Assembly: GCA_016720905.1 (NCBI GenBank)
Contig: JADKJT010000003.1
Location: 248,001-312,000, forward strand
Direction of reading: 5' to 3'
Length of the DNA stretch: 64,000 nucleotides
DNA from: Gemmatimonadaceae bacterium
GTDB lineage: Bacteria > Gemmatimonadota > Gemmatimonadetes > Gemmatimonadales > Gemmatimonadaceae
A program made the position numbers and the translations under genes. Below the pieces are notes generated by a model. The model was given only the letters and a program-made list of their open reading frames with translations, ran no database searches and was not told the origin of the DNA. The stretch's first letter is position 1; each line of letters opens with the position of its first letter. Positions 28,101 through 36,175 of this stretch are shown here, in pieces.

Positions 28101-28153
28101 CACTGATTGCCACGCCAACCATGTATTTCCTGCTGACGAAACCCCGCAGCTGA
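25106..28153 (+). CDS. RND efflux permease (AcrB/HAE1-like)
   Basis: A 1015-residue proton-driven inner-membrane pump. There are twelve predicted membrane helices in two halves, with the proton-relay pair in TM4 (GLVIDDAIVVVESIHHRIM), the family box ALLDGLTGVFFRALA, and the second-half box VGIVAKNGILMLDFVKHLR. Periplasmic loops match porter domains (NVRSQPDGSTLDIATALRAQ). No Met-rich heavy-metal site of CusA is obvious, so drug or lipophile export is more likely than copper; the substrate is unknown. It starts at GTG 25106, 3 bases after the adaptor stop. Confidence 0.9.
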   Translation: MLGKLATRSSLSIIFLCVALCFAGIAAAWTLSSSVFPMTNFPRVVILVDNGIMPTDEMMARITRPIEEAMKDIPGAVTVKSATGRGSAEINVFFTWTVDMVQSELYVLGRLSQIRSTLPATADTRVQRLTFAAFPIIGVSLVSDTRDITELWETARYRIKPKFLQIPGVARVDLVGGRTPEYHIIVDPIRLTAAGLSLSDVALALEANNLVASAGLHEEDHTLYLTMVDGRIRSLRDIEHFVVSAPNGHPVQVRDFAVVRRAPEPVFNKVTADGHPAVLLNVRSQPDGSTLDIATALRAQVSELRRDLPPDTKLAFFYDQSEIVRASVASVWEAIVFGLLLSLLILYAFLRNWRTTLVATTVIPVTVLATLVAMRLMGLTFNLMTLGGIAAAIGLVIDDAIVVVESIHHRIMSGLGAVAAVEAGISDIIRPLIGSTLTPVVVFLPLALLDGLTGVFFRALALTMVVALLTSLVLAVTLIPALSANLLRERTTGDEPVHEETVGRLLQATIALYESALRPALRQPWAVMGICAAILGAGVFLYGRLDSEFLPVMDEGGFVIDYVTPAGTSLEETDRQLLAAEAIIQTIPEVDSYSRRTGARLALAIAEPNTGDFLVKLKRDRARSTDDVISALRQRFNTELPGAEWEFPKVLGDLIGDLMWAPKPIEVRLFSTDQEWLKKKAPEIAARVEKIAGVVDVFDGLVYTGPTVALHARAVDARRFGLSSDDIAATVNAAVLGRAASSVLEGDRIVDIRVKMDTARLATVEQIMNLPIRTSTGMLVKLSQVVDVVKEPGQLELRREDSRQDVAVTARTEGRDMGSAVAEIRQAIAADSTIPAGVVEFGGLYQQQQESFRNLLVVLLMAVGLVFTVLLFEFGSFAEPVAIVFGAVLALFGTVLALWLTGTSFNVVSFLGAIIGVGIVAKNGILMLDFVKHLRADGVDLAEALVRSGRRRLRPVLMTSLAAALGMLPLAWGIGSGADMLQPLAIAVIGALTISVVLSLIATPTMYFLLTKPRS

Positions 28154-28198
28154 GGCATATTTCGAGGATCTTCCCCTTCCGCTCAGGAACGTCCTCGT

Positions 28199-30253
28199 AT
28201 GTCCAAGTCTTGTCTTGCGTCGCGCGCGCCACGTCAGCTGCTGTTGGGCGCGTTGATCGGCCTGTCCACGCCGATTGGCCTGTTGCTCGCGCAGGTGGCA
28301 CCGGCCGCGGCTGTCGCGCCGGATCGCGCCATTCGTCGCGACATCCCGATCACCAATGCCATTCGGCGTGCGTACGCCGCCGGCACGCGCGATTCCACGG
28401 GACGCCCGGGGCGCGCGTACTGGCAGTTGCGAACCGACTATCGCATCACCGTGTCGCTTGAGCCGTCCACGCAGCGTCTGACCGGTACGGCGCACATCAC
28501 GATTCACAACAACAGCCCCGACGCGCTGTCGGTGATTGGATTGCGACTCGACCCGAATCATTTTCTGGGCAATGCCCCGCACGCCGCACCGTGGGTGCCG
28601 GCGGAAGTCACGGATGGAATGGTGATCAGACGATTGGCAGTGGATGGCAAGGCCGCCAATCTGAACGCACCTCCGGCGGCCGGTGGTGGACGTGGAGCCG
28701 CCAACGCCCCGCCGCCAACCGAGCCCGTGTTGCAGAACCCGCAGTCCACGGTGGCGCGCATTCGACTGCCGGCACCGATTGCGCCCAATGCGACGGCGGT
28801 ACTGGACATCGATTGGTCGCACAAGATCCCCGGCGGACCAGGGGCCAATCATCGCATGGTGCAGCGGTGGGCCGACACGTTGTTCCAGCCTACACAGTGG
28901 TACCCACGCGTCTCGGTGTATGACGACCTGCGCGGGTGGGACAGCGAACTGTATCTCGGCCCGTCGGAATTCTACAACAACTTCGGCACGTTTGACGTGA
29001 GCATCGATGTGCCGGCCGGCTGGATTGTCAGTGGCACCGGTGTGCTGCAAAATCCCAACGAGGTGCTCACACCGCAGGCGCGGCAACGTCTGTCGCAGGC
29101 ACTCGGCAGCAACGCCAATACCACCATTGTGGGTCCCGACGAAGTAGGACCCGGGCAGGCCACCGCCGCGGGTGGTGCGAACGGTCGCCTGACATGGAAG
29201 TTTCACGCCGACACCGTGAACGACTTTGCCTGGGCTACGGCGAAGAAGTTCGTGTGGCAAACCACGCGCGCCACCATTCCCGGCAAGGGTGTTGTGCCTG
29301 TTCACATGTATTTCCTGCCCGGACGCGCTGCCAGCTTTGCGCGTGCCGGCGAGTTGTCACGCCACGCGCTGGAGTTCTATTCGGCATTGTGGTTCCCGTA
29401 TCAGTTCCCGCAGCTCACGCTGCAGGACGGTCCCAGCGCCGGTATGGAATACCCGATGGTGATCAACTCCAACCAGGGCGCTGCCGACCACGAAACGGGG
29501 CACCAGTGGTGGCCGATGGTGGTGAGCAACAACGAAACGTGGTACGGCTGGATGGACGAGGGATTCAATCAATACATGAACGTGTTGTCCGACGCCGACA
29601 ACGCCAAGCGCGCGCCGTCATTCAATGGCGCAGGGCAATCGTACGGTCGCACCAGTGGCAACGAAGCCGAGCCACCGATGATGTGGAACGCCAACTACGC
29701 CGGTCCGGGCTTTTACGGCTTCACCACGTACCAGAAGACACCGCTGATGTTGTCGATGCTGGGTGGCATTGTCGGTGACACCGCCGTGCAGCGCGCGCAT
29801 CGCGAATGGGCCAATGCGTGGCTGTTCAAGCATCCTTCGCCGTGGGACTACATGTTTTTCATGAGCAAGGCGCTGGGTCGCGATCTGGGATGGTTCTGGA
29901 ACTCCTGGCTGTTCACCACGGAAAGCGTGGATGGGCGCATTGCCAGTGTGAAGACCGCGGGCATGCGCACGACGGTCACCGTGGCGCAAGACGGACAGAT
30001 GCCGTCGCCGGTGGTGCTGGAGGTGAAGTTTGCCGCCAAGGGGCCGGCAATACGGCCGATGAAGAACGCGGTGATGACCGACAGCGTGACGGCCGTCATG
30101 ACCTGGCCGGTGGACGTGTGGTTCTCGGGGAAGCGCACATTCACCGCCGATCTGGTATTCGGTGGCCGCAAAATCGAGAAACTCACGCTTGATCCGAACG
30201 GACGGTTCCCGGACCGGGATGCCAAGGACAACGTGTGGAGCGGCGTGCCCTGA
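28199..30253 (+). CDS. M1-family zinc metallopeptidase, exported (paralogue A)
   Basis: A 684-residue gluzincin with an N-terminal signal or anchor (LLLGALIGLSTPIGLLLAQV). The zinc site is HETGH (431-435) with the third ligand Glu454 in WMDEGFN, 18 residues after the second His. The substrate-edge strand is GMEYPMVINSN in place of the classical GAMEN. The N-terminal beta-sandwich (YRITVSLEPSTQRLTGTAHI) is typical. A Gly/Pro-rich insert lies near residues 155-180. Family members are aminopeptidases; true substrate unknown. A paralogue lies at 37982-39994. Confidence 0.88.
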   Translation: MSKSCLASRAPRQLLLGALIGLSTPIGLLLAQVAPAAAVAPDRAIRRDIPITNAIRRAYAAGTRDSTGRPGRAYWQLRTDYRITVSLEPSTQRLTGTAHITIHNNSPDALSVIGLRLDPNHFLGNAPHAAPWVPAEVTDGMVIRRLAVDGKAANLNAPPAAGGGRGAANAPPPTEPVLQNPQSTVARIRLPAPIAPNATAVLDIDWSHKIPGGPGANHRMVQRWADTLFQPTQWYPRVSVYDDLRGWDSELYLGPSEFYNNFGTFDVSIDVPAGWIVSGTGVLQNPNEVLTPQARQRLSQALGSNANTTIVGPDEVGPGQATAAGGANGRLTWKFHADTVNDFAWATAKKFVWQTTRATIPGKGVVPVHMYFLPGRAASFARAGELSRHALEFYSALWFPYQFPQLTLQDGPSAGMEYPMVINSNQGAADHETGHQWWPMVVSNNETWYGWMDEGFNQYMNVLSDADNAKRAPSFNGAGQSYGRTSGNEAEPPMMWNANYAGPGFYGFTTYQKTPLMLSMLGGIVGDTAVQRAHREWANAWLFKHPSPWDYMFFMSKALGRDLGWFWNSWLFTTESVDGRIASVKTAGMRTTVTVAQDGQMPSPVVLEVKFAAKGPAIRPMKNAVMTDSVTAVMTWPVDVWFSGKRTFTADLVFGGRKIEKLTLDPNGRFPDRDAKDNVWSGVP

Positions 30254-30597
30254 CGCAGGGGCGCGTGGTGACGCGCCAGTCGGAGCGCGTCATCCTTTCA
30301 CCCTGCACGCTGTTGTCGAGGGTGCTTCCAACGGGTTGTGAAATTCCGGATTCGCAATTCGCCATGGCGTGATGTTCCATGCTGCTGGCGAGGTTGGAGC
30401 GCTGAGGGGCCGGAGGGGTGAGCAACAGAAGCGCTGAGCGCTCGAGGGGTGAGCCGCCGAGGGCAGAACCTGAATCTGCCCTCACCGGCTCACCCCTCTC
30501 ACGCTCTACGCTTCTGTTGCTCACCCCTCCAGACCCTCACCGCTCCCCCCTCAGCGATATGTCAAGACACTTCGGAAACACTGGACTAGATTCGGGC
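30254..30597. other. 344-base region without a gene, mostly a palindromic repeat
   Basis: It holds a small hairpin right after the M1 stop (GGCGCGT-GGTG-ACGCGCC, 30260-30277), which may be a terminator without a T-run, and the second copy of the palindromic repeat at 30397-30555. No gene was seen. Confidence 0.55.
30397..30555. repeat. Long palindromic repeat element, copy 2
   Basis: Imperfect palindrome of about 159 bases, clearly homologous to the element at 7681-7831: both contain GAGGGGTGAGCAAC, GAAGCG, TGAGCCG, GAGGGCAG and, on the return arm, GTTGCTCACCCCTC. The central stem GGGTGAGCCGCCGAGGGCAG faces CTGCCCTCACCGGCTCACCC across a 9-base loop. The copy ends about 40 bases before the amidase start codon and is open in the amidase frame. 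Confidence 0.88.
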
Positions 30598-32175
30598 ATG
30601 CCCAGCCTATCGCCTCGACTCGTCGCGTTCGTGTGGATGGCCGCGGTGTCCGTGGCCGTCGCGCCGGCGACCGCGCAACCCACCCGCGCCCGCGCCGCGT
30701 TCCGCCTTGAAGAAACCACCATCGCCAGTGTGCACGCCGCGTTCCGCGCCCGTACGCTGACCTGCCACGCCCTGGTGCAGCGGTACCTCGACCGCATCGC
30801 CGCGTATGACAAGCGCGGTCCGGCCATCAACGCGTTGGTGACCATCAATCCGTCGGCGCTCACTGTCGCCGATTCGCTCGACACGCGCTATGCGAAGTCC
30901 GGACCCGTGGGGCCGCTGCATTGCATCCCCATGATCGTCAAGGACAATTTCGAAACCACCGATCTGCAAACGACTGCTGGATCACTGGCCCTCGAAGGGT
31001 GGCGTCCGCCGCAGGACGCCACGATGGTGCGCAAGATCCGTGACGCCGGCGCGATCGTGCTGGCCAAGTCGAATCTGGCCGAGTGGGCGTTCACACCGTA
31101 CGAAACGGTGAGCTCTATTCTGCCGGGCTACACGCGCAATCCGTATGCGCTCGATCGTGTCACCGCCGGCTCCAGCGGCGGAACCGCGGCGGCCGTCGCC
31201 GCCAACTTCGGTGAAGTAGGCTTGGGTTCGGACACGGGCAACTCCATTCGCGGGCCGTCGGCGCATCAGGCGCTGGTGGGCATCCGCTCCACGATGGGAC
31301 TCACGTCGCGCGCCGGGGTGGTGCCGCTCAATGCCGTGGCCGACATCGCCGGCCCCATGGCGCGCACGGTCGCTGACGCCGTGGCGGTGTTCAACGTCGT
31401 GGTGGGCAGCGACCCAGCGGACACCGTCACCGCGCCTGCCGACGCGAAGCGTGAGCCGGACTACCGCGTGTTCCTCCGTCGCGGGTCGTTGGCCGGTGCG
31501 CGTATTGGCATTCTCCGGCAGGCGTACGAACGCACCACGTTGGACCCTGAGGTAAAGGCCGTGTTCGAGCGCGCGGTTGGCGCGCTGCGCACCGCCGGTG
31601 CGACGATCATCGATACGGCCCGTGTGGATTCGCTCGACGCCATTCAGCGACGACAGCAGGGCGGGTGCAATCGCTTCCGCGCCGATTTGGAGCGCTACTT
31701 CGCCGCGCGTGGTCCGAATGCACCGGTGAAGACCATCGACGAGATCCTGCGCAGTCGCAAGTTCCATCCCACGGTGGAACAGCGCCTGCGTGACGCGTCG
31801 CTGGTCACCGAGTCACCCGAGCAAAGCGCCGGTTGTCAGAGTCGCGAACGCGTACGCGCCGCACTCCGCGTGGCCGTGGTGCAACTGATGGACTCGTTGA
31901 AACTGGACGCGCTGGTCTACCCGACGTGGAGCAACCCGCCGCGACTGATTGGCGACCTGAATACGCCCCACGGCGACAACAGCCAGCTGTTCTCGCCGAG
32001 CACGGGATTCCCGGCGATCACGGTGCCGATGGGCTACACCCGCGAACAGCGGTTACCGGCAGGCATGACGTTCTTCGGACGGCCATGGAGCGAGGGACGC
32101 CTGATCGCGCTGGCGTTTGATTTTGAACAGGCCACGAAGCACCGACGGGAACCAGTACTCAGGACTAAGTACTAA
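30598..32175 (+). CDS. Amidase-signature hydrolase, exported
   Basis: A 525-residue amidase-signature protein with signal peptide (LVAFVWMAAVSVAVAPATAQ). The catalytic triad is visible: Lys115 (MIVKDNF), cis-Ser192 in AGSSGGTAAAVAA and nucleophile Ser216 in GNSIRGPSAH. Family members hydrolyse amide bonds of varied small molecules; an extracytoplasmic location is implied. The ATG at 30598 is chosen over in-frame upstream starts because those codons lie in the palindromic repeat and give repeat-encoded peptide. The C-terminus (LRTKY-stop) is encoded by the heptamer tandem repeat at 32154-32208. Confidence 0.88.
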   Translation: MPSLSPRLVAFVWMAAVSVAVAPATAQPTRARAAFRLEETTIASVHAAFRARTLTCHALVQRYLDRIAAYDKRGPAINALVTINPSALTVADSLDTRYAKSGPVGPLHCIPMIVKDNFETTDLQTTAGSLALEGWRPPQDATMVRKIRDAGAIVLAKSNLAEWAFTPYETVSSILPGYTRNPYALDRVTAGSSGGTAAAVAANFGEVGLGSDTGNSIRGPSAHQALVGIRSTMGLTSRAGVVPLNAVADIAGPMARTVADAVAVFNVVVGSDPADTVTAPADAKREPDYRVFLRRGSLAGARIGILRQAYERTTLDPEVKAVFERAVGALRTAGATIIDTARVDSLDAIQRRQQGGCNRFRADLERYFAARGPNAPVKTIDEILRSRKFHPTVEQRLRDASLVTESPEQSAGCQSRERVRAALRVAVVQLMDSLKLDALVYPTWSNPPRLIGDLNTPHGDNSQLFSPSTGFPAITVPMGYTREQRLPAGMTFFGRPWSEGRLIALAFDFEQATKHRREPVLRTKY

Positions 32176-32208
32176 GTACTAAGTACCAAGTACCAAGTAC
32201 TCAGTACG
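32154..32208. repeat. Heptanucleotide tandem repeat (AGTACTA-type)
   Basis: About eight imperfect units of a 7-base repeat: AGTACTC, AGGACTA, AGTACTA, AGTACTA, AGTACCA, AGTACCA, AGTACTC, AGTACGC. It spans the amidase stop codon (TAA at 32173-32175) and the space before the next gene at 32232. Confidence 0.9.
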
Positions 32209-32231
32209 CCCTACTTTCTACTCAGTCTACC

Positions 32232-33089
32232 ATGTCCTCCGTAACAGTTCTCGGTACCGGCCTCCTCGGCAGCGCCTTCGCAGAGGGCTTGCTCTCGCGC
32301 GGTGGATCCTCGGTCACCGTGTGGAACCGCACGCGCGGCAAGGCGGAACCACTGGCCGCGCTCGGCGCGCGCATTGCCGACACACCGAGCGATGCCGTGC
32401 GCGGCGCCGATCGGGTGCATCTCGTGCTGCTTGATGACGATGCCGTGGATGCCACGATTGCCGAGCTGCGACCGGGACTCTCACCGAACGCCGTGATCAT
32501 CGATCACACCACCACGCTGCCGGCACGAACGGCGGCACGCGTCGCCGCGCTTGACGCGGTCGGCGTGGCGTATCTGCATGCCCCGGTGATGATGGGTCCG
32601 CCCGCAGCCCGCTCGGCCAAAGGAATGATGCTGGTGGCGGGATCCAACGAGCGTGTCGCGCGTGTCCACGACGGGCTGTCCGCGATGACTGGTGAGTTGT
32701 GGCATGTGGGCGAACGGGCCGATCTCGCCGCCGTCTACAAGTTGGTGGGGAACGCGATGGTGCTGAGCCTGATAGGCACGGTCGCCGATATCATGCATCT
32801 GGTGGACAGTGCCGGTGTGCCTCGCAGCGGGGCGATGGACATGCTGGCCAAAACGAATCCGGCGGGCGCGATGGCGTTTCGGGGGGCCATGATGCGCGAC
32901 AATCAGTTCGACACGAATTTCGCGCTCGATGTCGCGCGCAAGGACGTCCGTCTGATGCTGGAAACGGCCAGTGCGCAGCCGGTGCCACTGCTCCGGGCAC
33001 TGGCGCAGCGCATGGACACGCTCATCGCAGACGGGGAAGGGGGCAAGGATTTCGCTGTACTGGGCCGTCGCGAGACCAAAGGACATTGA
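32232..33089 (+). CDS. NAD(P)-dependent beta-hydroxyacid dehydrogenase-like oxidoreductase
   Basis: A 285-residue protein of the 3-hydroxyisobutyrate dehydrogenase/imine reductase family. The Rossmann motif is VTVLGTGLLGSAFAEGLL at the N-terminus with WNRTRGKAE binding the cofactor; the arginine after Asn suggests NADP. The substrate loop is LHAPVMMGPPAARSAKGMM in place of DAPVSGG, and the catalytic Lys is K170 (VYKLVGNAMVL). Changes in the substrate loop argue against simple 3-hydroxyisobutyrate; the substrate is unknown. The hybrid kinase follows 4 bases later. Confidence 0.87.
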   Translation: MSSVTVLGTGLLGSAFAEGLLSRGGSSVTVWNRTRGKAEPLAALGARIADTPSDAVRGADRVHLVLLDDDAVDATIAELRPGLSPNAVIIDHTTTLPARTAARVAALDAVGVAYLHAPVMMGPPAARSAKGMMLVAGSNERVARVHDGLSAMTGELWHVGERADLAAVYKLVGNAMVLSLIGTVADIMHLVDSAGVPRSGAMDMLAKTNPAGAMAFRGAMMRDNQFDTNFALDVARKDVRLMLETASAQPVPLLRALAQRMDTLIADGEGGKDFAVLGRRETKGH

Positions 33090-33093
33090 GCTG

Positions 33094-35418
33094 ATGGACG
33101 TCGCGTCAGCCTCCGATGCGGCTTTGCGCGAAGCGTTGCGTCTCAGCGAGGAGCGCGCCGACTTGGCCTTGGATGCGGCGGACGCTGGTGTCTTTGACTG
33201 CGACCTGACGACTGGAATTCTGTACGGCTCGTTGCGGTTTCGAACGGCGCTGGGCCTGCCTGACGGGCCGATTGATGTGCGGACCACCATTGCCCAGATG
33301 CACCCCGACGATCGGGAGGGTGCGCTCAGGCCGTGGAATCTGCCCGAGGTGAACGGTCGCGTGGCCTGGAACGCGCGCGCCCGGCCCGTGGGTTCCACGG
33401 AATGGCGGCTGATCGAAACACGCGCCCGGGTGTTCCGCAACGAGCATGGGCGCGCCGTGCGACTGATTGGCGTGCTGCATGATGTTACCGATGCCCGCCG
33501 ACAGATGGACGCCCTGCGCGAGTCGGAATGGCGACTGGCGCAGGCGCAACGTATCGCGGGCATCGGCAGTTGGTCGTGGGCGCCGGCCACCAACGAAATC
33601 GTCTGGACCGATGAGCTGTTCCGCATCTTTGACATCGAGGCAGGCGGGCGACAGGGACCCGCGTTTGACGAATACCTTGGGCGCATTGTAGAAGCGGATC
33701 GGCCGACGCTTCTGACCGCGATTGAACGGGCTCTGGCCGACGGAACCACGTACACGTTGGAACACGCCGTCGTGCTGCGCGATGGACAACACCGTCGGAT
33801 TCGCAGCCACGGTGGCGCGCTCCGCGACGAGCACGGCACGATCGTTCGTCTCGTCGGAACCGCCCAGGATATCACCGAGCAGTCGGTCCTGTCCGAGCGT
33901 GTCCGTCGCAGTGAAGAGCGCTACGCGCTGGCCGTGCAGGGCACCAGCGACGGGATCTGGCACTACGATATGCACACGCGCGTCACCGAGGTGTCGCCCC
34001 GGCTGCTGGAATTGCTCGGTCGTCCGCACAATGAGTCGTCGGTCAGTACCGATTGGGTGTCCACGGTGGTGCCTGAGAACGACTTGGAGTTGCTGAAGGA
34101 TGCCGTGCGTCGACACCTGGGTCAGGGTGCGCCGCTGGATCTGGAAATGCCGCTGCGAACGCCGGTGCGTGGCGTGCGGTGGTTCCGGTTGCGAGGGCGC
34201 GCCGTACGGAACGAGGCAGGCGTTCCACAGCTGCTGGCCGGCACGTTGTCCGATGTCACGGAGCACCGTGCGCTGCAAACCAAGTTGCAGCACGACTCGA
34301 AGATGAACGCATTGGGAACGCTGGCGGGTGGCATCGCGCATGACTTCAACAATCTGGTGGCGGCGATGATGGGCTACGCCCAACTGGCCGCCGAGGAAGT
34401 GCCCGCCGACTCAACGGCGGCGGCGCACCTGGGACAGGTCATCGACGCGGCGCGTCGGGCGCGCGAGATCGTACGGGAGATCCTGGCCTTCAGTCGACCT
34501 GAGGAGCCGCGTCGCAGTGCGGTGGACCTGCGGCAACTGGCCGAGGCCACGGCGCGACTCATGCAGCCAACATTGCCGTCGAACGTCCGCCTGCAACTGG
34601 AAGATGAGACTGCGGCGCGGGTTGTGCTGGGAGACGCCGGGCAGTTGCAGCGGGTGTTGCTCAATCTGTGTACCAACAGCGTGGATGCCGTACGAGAGCG
34701 CGGCGGCGAGGTGATGCTGCACCTCGCGTCGATACTCCTCGATGAACAGATGGCGCCGTCGCATGGCCTGCTGCCGGGGCACTACGTGCGCTTGCGCATC
34801 TCCGATAACGGCAGCGGAATCGCACCGGACGCCGTGGCGCGGGTCTTTGAGCCCTTCTTTACCACCAAGGCGGTGGGCGAGGGCACGGGACTGGGACTCA
34901 GTGTCGTGCACGGCATCGTCACCGCTGCCGGCGGCATCGTGACACTGGAAAGTGCGGAACACGTGGGCACTACGGTCACGGTGCTGTTGCCTCAGCTCGA
35001 CCTGCGCGCTGAGAGTGCCCGGCCTGCGGGCGATCCGATGCCCGCCCAGGTCCGACACGTGGTGGTGGTGGATGACGAACCGGCGGTTGGACGACTGTTG
35101 CAGATGGCGCTGCAGCGCGCCCACTATCACGTCACGCTCTTCACGTCGGCCGGCGAAGCACTCGCGGCGCTGACACATCGCACGGTCGAGTGCGACTGCA
35201 TCGTCACGGATTTCGCGATGCCGGAGCTGAACGGCATCGACCTGCTGGTGCGCGCCCGCGAGGCCGGTGTGGATGTGCCGGCCATCATGGTCACCGGGTT
35301 TGCCGCAGGCGCGTCGTCCGAAATGCGCGACCGGGCGAAAGTCACCATGATCATTGAAAAGCCCATCGAATTGCGCGCGTTTGTGGAAATGGTGACCGCC
35401 ACCCTGCTGACGGCCTGA
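33094..35418 (+). CDS. PAS-rich hybrid histidine kinase with C-terminal receiver
   Basis: A 774-residue cytoplasmic sensor kinase with no membrane segments. Three PAS/PAC units lie at roughly 15-135, 140-265 and 270-395 (each ending like LIGVLHDVTDARR, LVGTAQDITEQ, LLAGTLSDVTEHR). The kinase core has His416 in GGIAHDFNNL, the N-box NLCTNSVDAVRE, DNGSGIAPDAVARVFEPFFT and GTGLGLSVVHGIV. A receiver domain follows with phosphoacceptor Asp706 (VTDFAMPELNGIDLL) and Lys in IEKPIELR. NtrB-like kinases of this type respond to small ligands or redox. It is convergent with a LuxR-type gene, a possible output. Confidence 0.93.
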   Translation: MDVASASDAALREALRLSEERADLALDAADAGVFDCDLTTGILYGSLRFRTALGLPDGPIDVRTTIAQMHPDDREGALRPWNLPEVNGRVAWNARARPVGSTEWRLIETRARVFRNEHGRAVRLIGVLHDVTDARRQMDALRESEWRLAQAQRIAGIGSWSWAPATNEIVWTDELFRIFDIEAGGRQGPAFDEYLGRIVEADRPTLLTAIERALADGTTYTLEHAVVLRDGQHRRIRSHGGALRDEHGTIVRLVGTAQDITEQSVLSERVRRSEERYALAVQGTSDGIWHYDMHTRVTEVSPRLLELLGRPHNESSVSTDWVSTVVPENDLELLKDAVRRHLGQGAPLDLEMPLRTPVRGVRWFRLRGRAVRNEAGVPQLLAGTLSDVTEHRALQTKLQHDSKMNALGTLAGGIAHDFNNLVAAMMGYAQLAAEEVPADSTAAAHLGQVIDAARRAREIVREILAFSRPEEPRRSAVDLRQLAEATARLMQPTLPSNVRLQLEDETAARVVLGDAGQLQRVLLNLCTNSVDAVRERGGEVMLHLASILLDEQMAPSHGLLPGHYVRLRISDNGSGIAPDAVARVFEPFFTTKAVGEGTGLGLSVVHGIVTAAGGIVTLESAEHVGTTVTVLLPQLDLRAESARPAGDPMPAQVRHVVVVDDEPAVGRLLQMALQRAHYHVTLFTSAGEALAALTHRTVECDCIVTDFAMPELNGIDLLVRAREAGVDVPAIMVTGFAAGASSEMRDRAKVTMIIEKPIELRAFVEMVTATLLTA

Positions 35419-35426
35419 CCCGAAGG

Positions 35427-35990
35427 CTACGACGGTGAACGACCTTCGACCGTCATCGTTGGAAGCGTCAAGTCCTGCAGGAAGAACGCCGCCAGCTCGG
35501 CGCGGCCGCTCACGCCAGCCTTGCCGTACACCGCCACGGCGTGCTGACGCACGGTGCGTTCACTGCGCCCGCTGTGTCCGGCAATCTGTTTGTGGCCAAC
35601 ACCGCGCAGCAATTGGAGCGCCACTTCGCGCTCCGTCGGCGTGAGCGACCAGGCGGTGAACTGCGCGTCGATCGCGCGACCCAGTCCGGCCAGCGATTGC
35701 TCGGCGCTCGCCCGCCACTGATCACGCTCACGCTGACGCTCAGCCAGGGTACGCTCGGATTGCGTGAGCGCCGAGCGGATCATCATCGTCTCCAGCGCTG
35801 ACGCGCGCCACGCGCGCCAGAAGTACACCAGACATCCGGTACTCAAGGCGATCAGCGTGAGCTCCAGCGCCACGTGCAGCGTCCACCATCGATCGGGTCC
35901 ATCAGACCACACATCGAGAGCGCCGCCCACCACGACAAGGCTGAGAACGATTATCAGGAGCAGCGAAAGCGGGCGAGGTGTTTCAGCCAT
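35427..35990 (-). CDS. Membrane-bound LuxR-type helix-turn-helix protein
   Basis: A 187-residue protein with two N-terminal membrane helices (LLLIIVLSLVVVGGALDVW and HVALELTLIALSTGCLVYFW), a coiled-coil-like linker (ALTQSERTLAERQRERDQWR) and a LuxR-type HTH (LTPTEREVALQLLRGVGHKQ, then SERTVRQHAVAVYGKAG). It lacks a receiver domain. Such architecture implies control from the membrane, perhaps by an envelope signal. It is convergent with the hybrid kinase, 8 bases apart. Confidence 0.85.
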   Translation of the reverse strand: MAETPRPLSLLLIIVLSLVVVGGALDVWSDGPDRWWTLHVALELTLIALSTGCLVYFWRAWRASALETMMIRSALTQSERTLAERQRERDQWRASAEQSLAGLGRAIDAQFTAWSLTPTEREVALQLLRGVGHKQIAGHSGRSERTVRQHAVAVYGKAGVSGRAELAAFFLQDLTLPTMTVEGRSPS

Positions 35991-36175
35991 GGGAGCAGGA
36001 AGTGTGTCGTGATTCGACCTCCGGCAAATGTCGGAGCGTCATCGCGCCATCACAAGCGGGACACTTGCCGGATATCAATGCGGTCGGGCCCTGGTGAACG
36101 TGATCGCGTCGCCAATCGGAGGGCATTCCGCCAGCCGCCCCAGGGCGCACCGCACAACCGACGCCGGAGTCTCGC

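Noticed and set aside
32154..32208. Heptamer array as a CRISPR-like repeat
   Set aside because: Units are 7 bases and directly adjacent, with no spacers.
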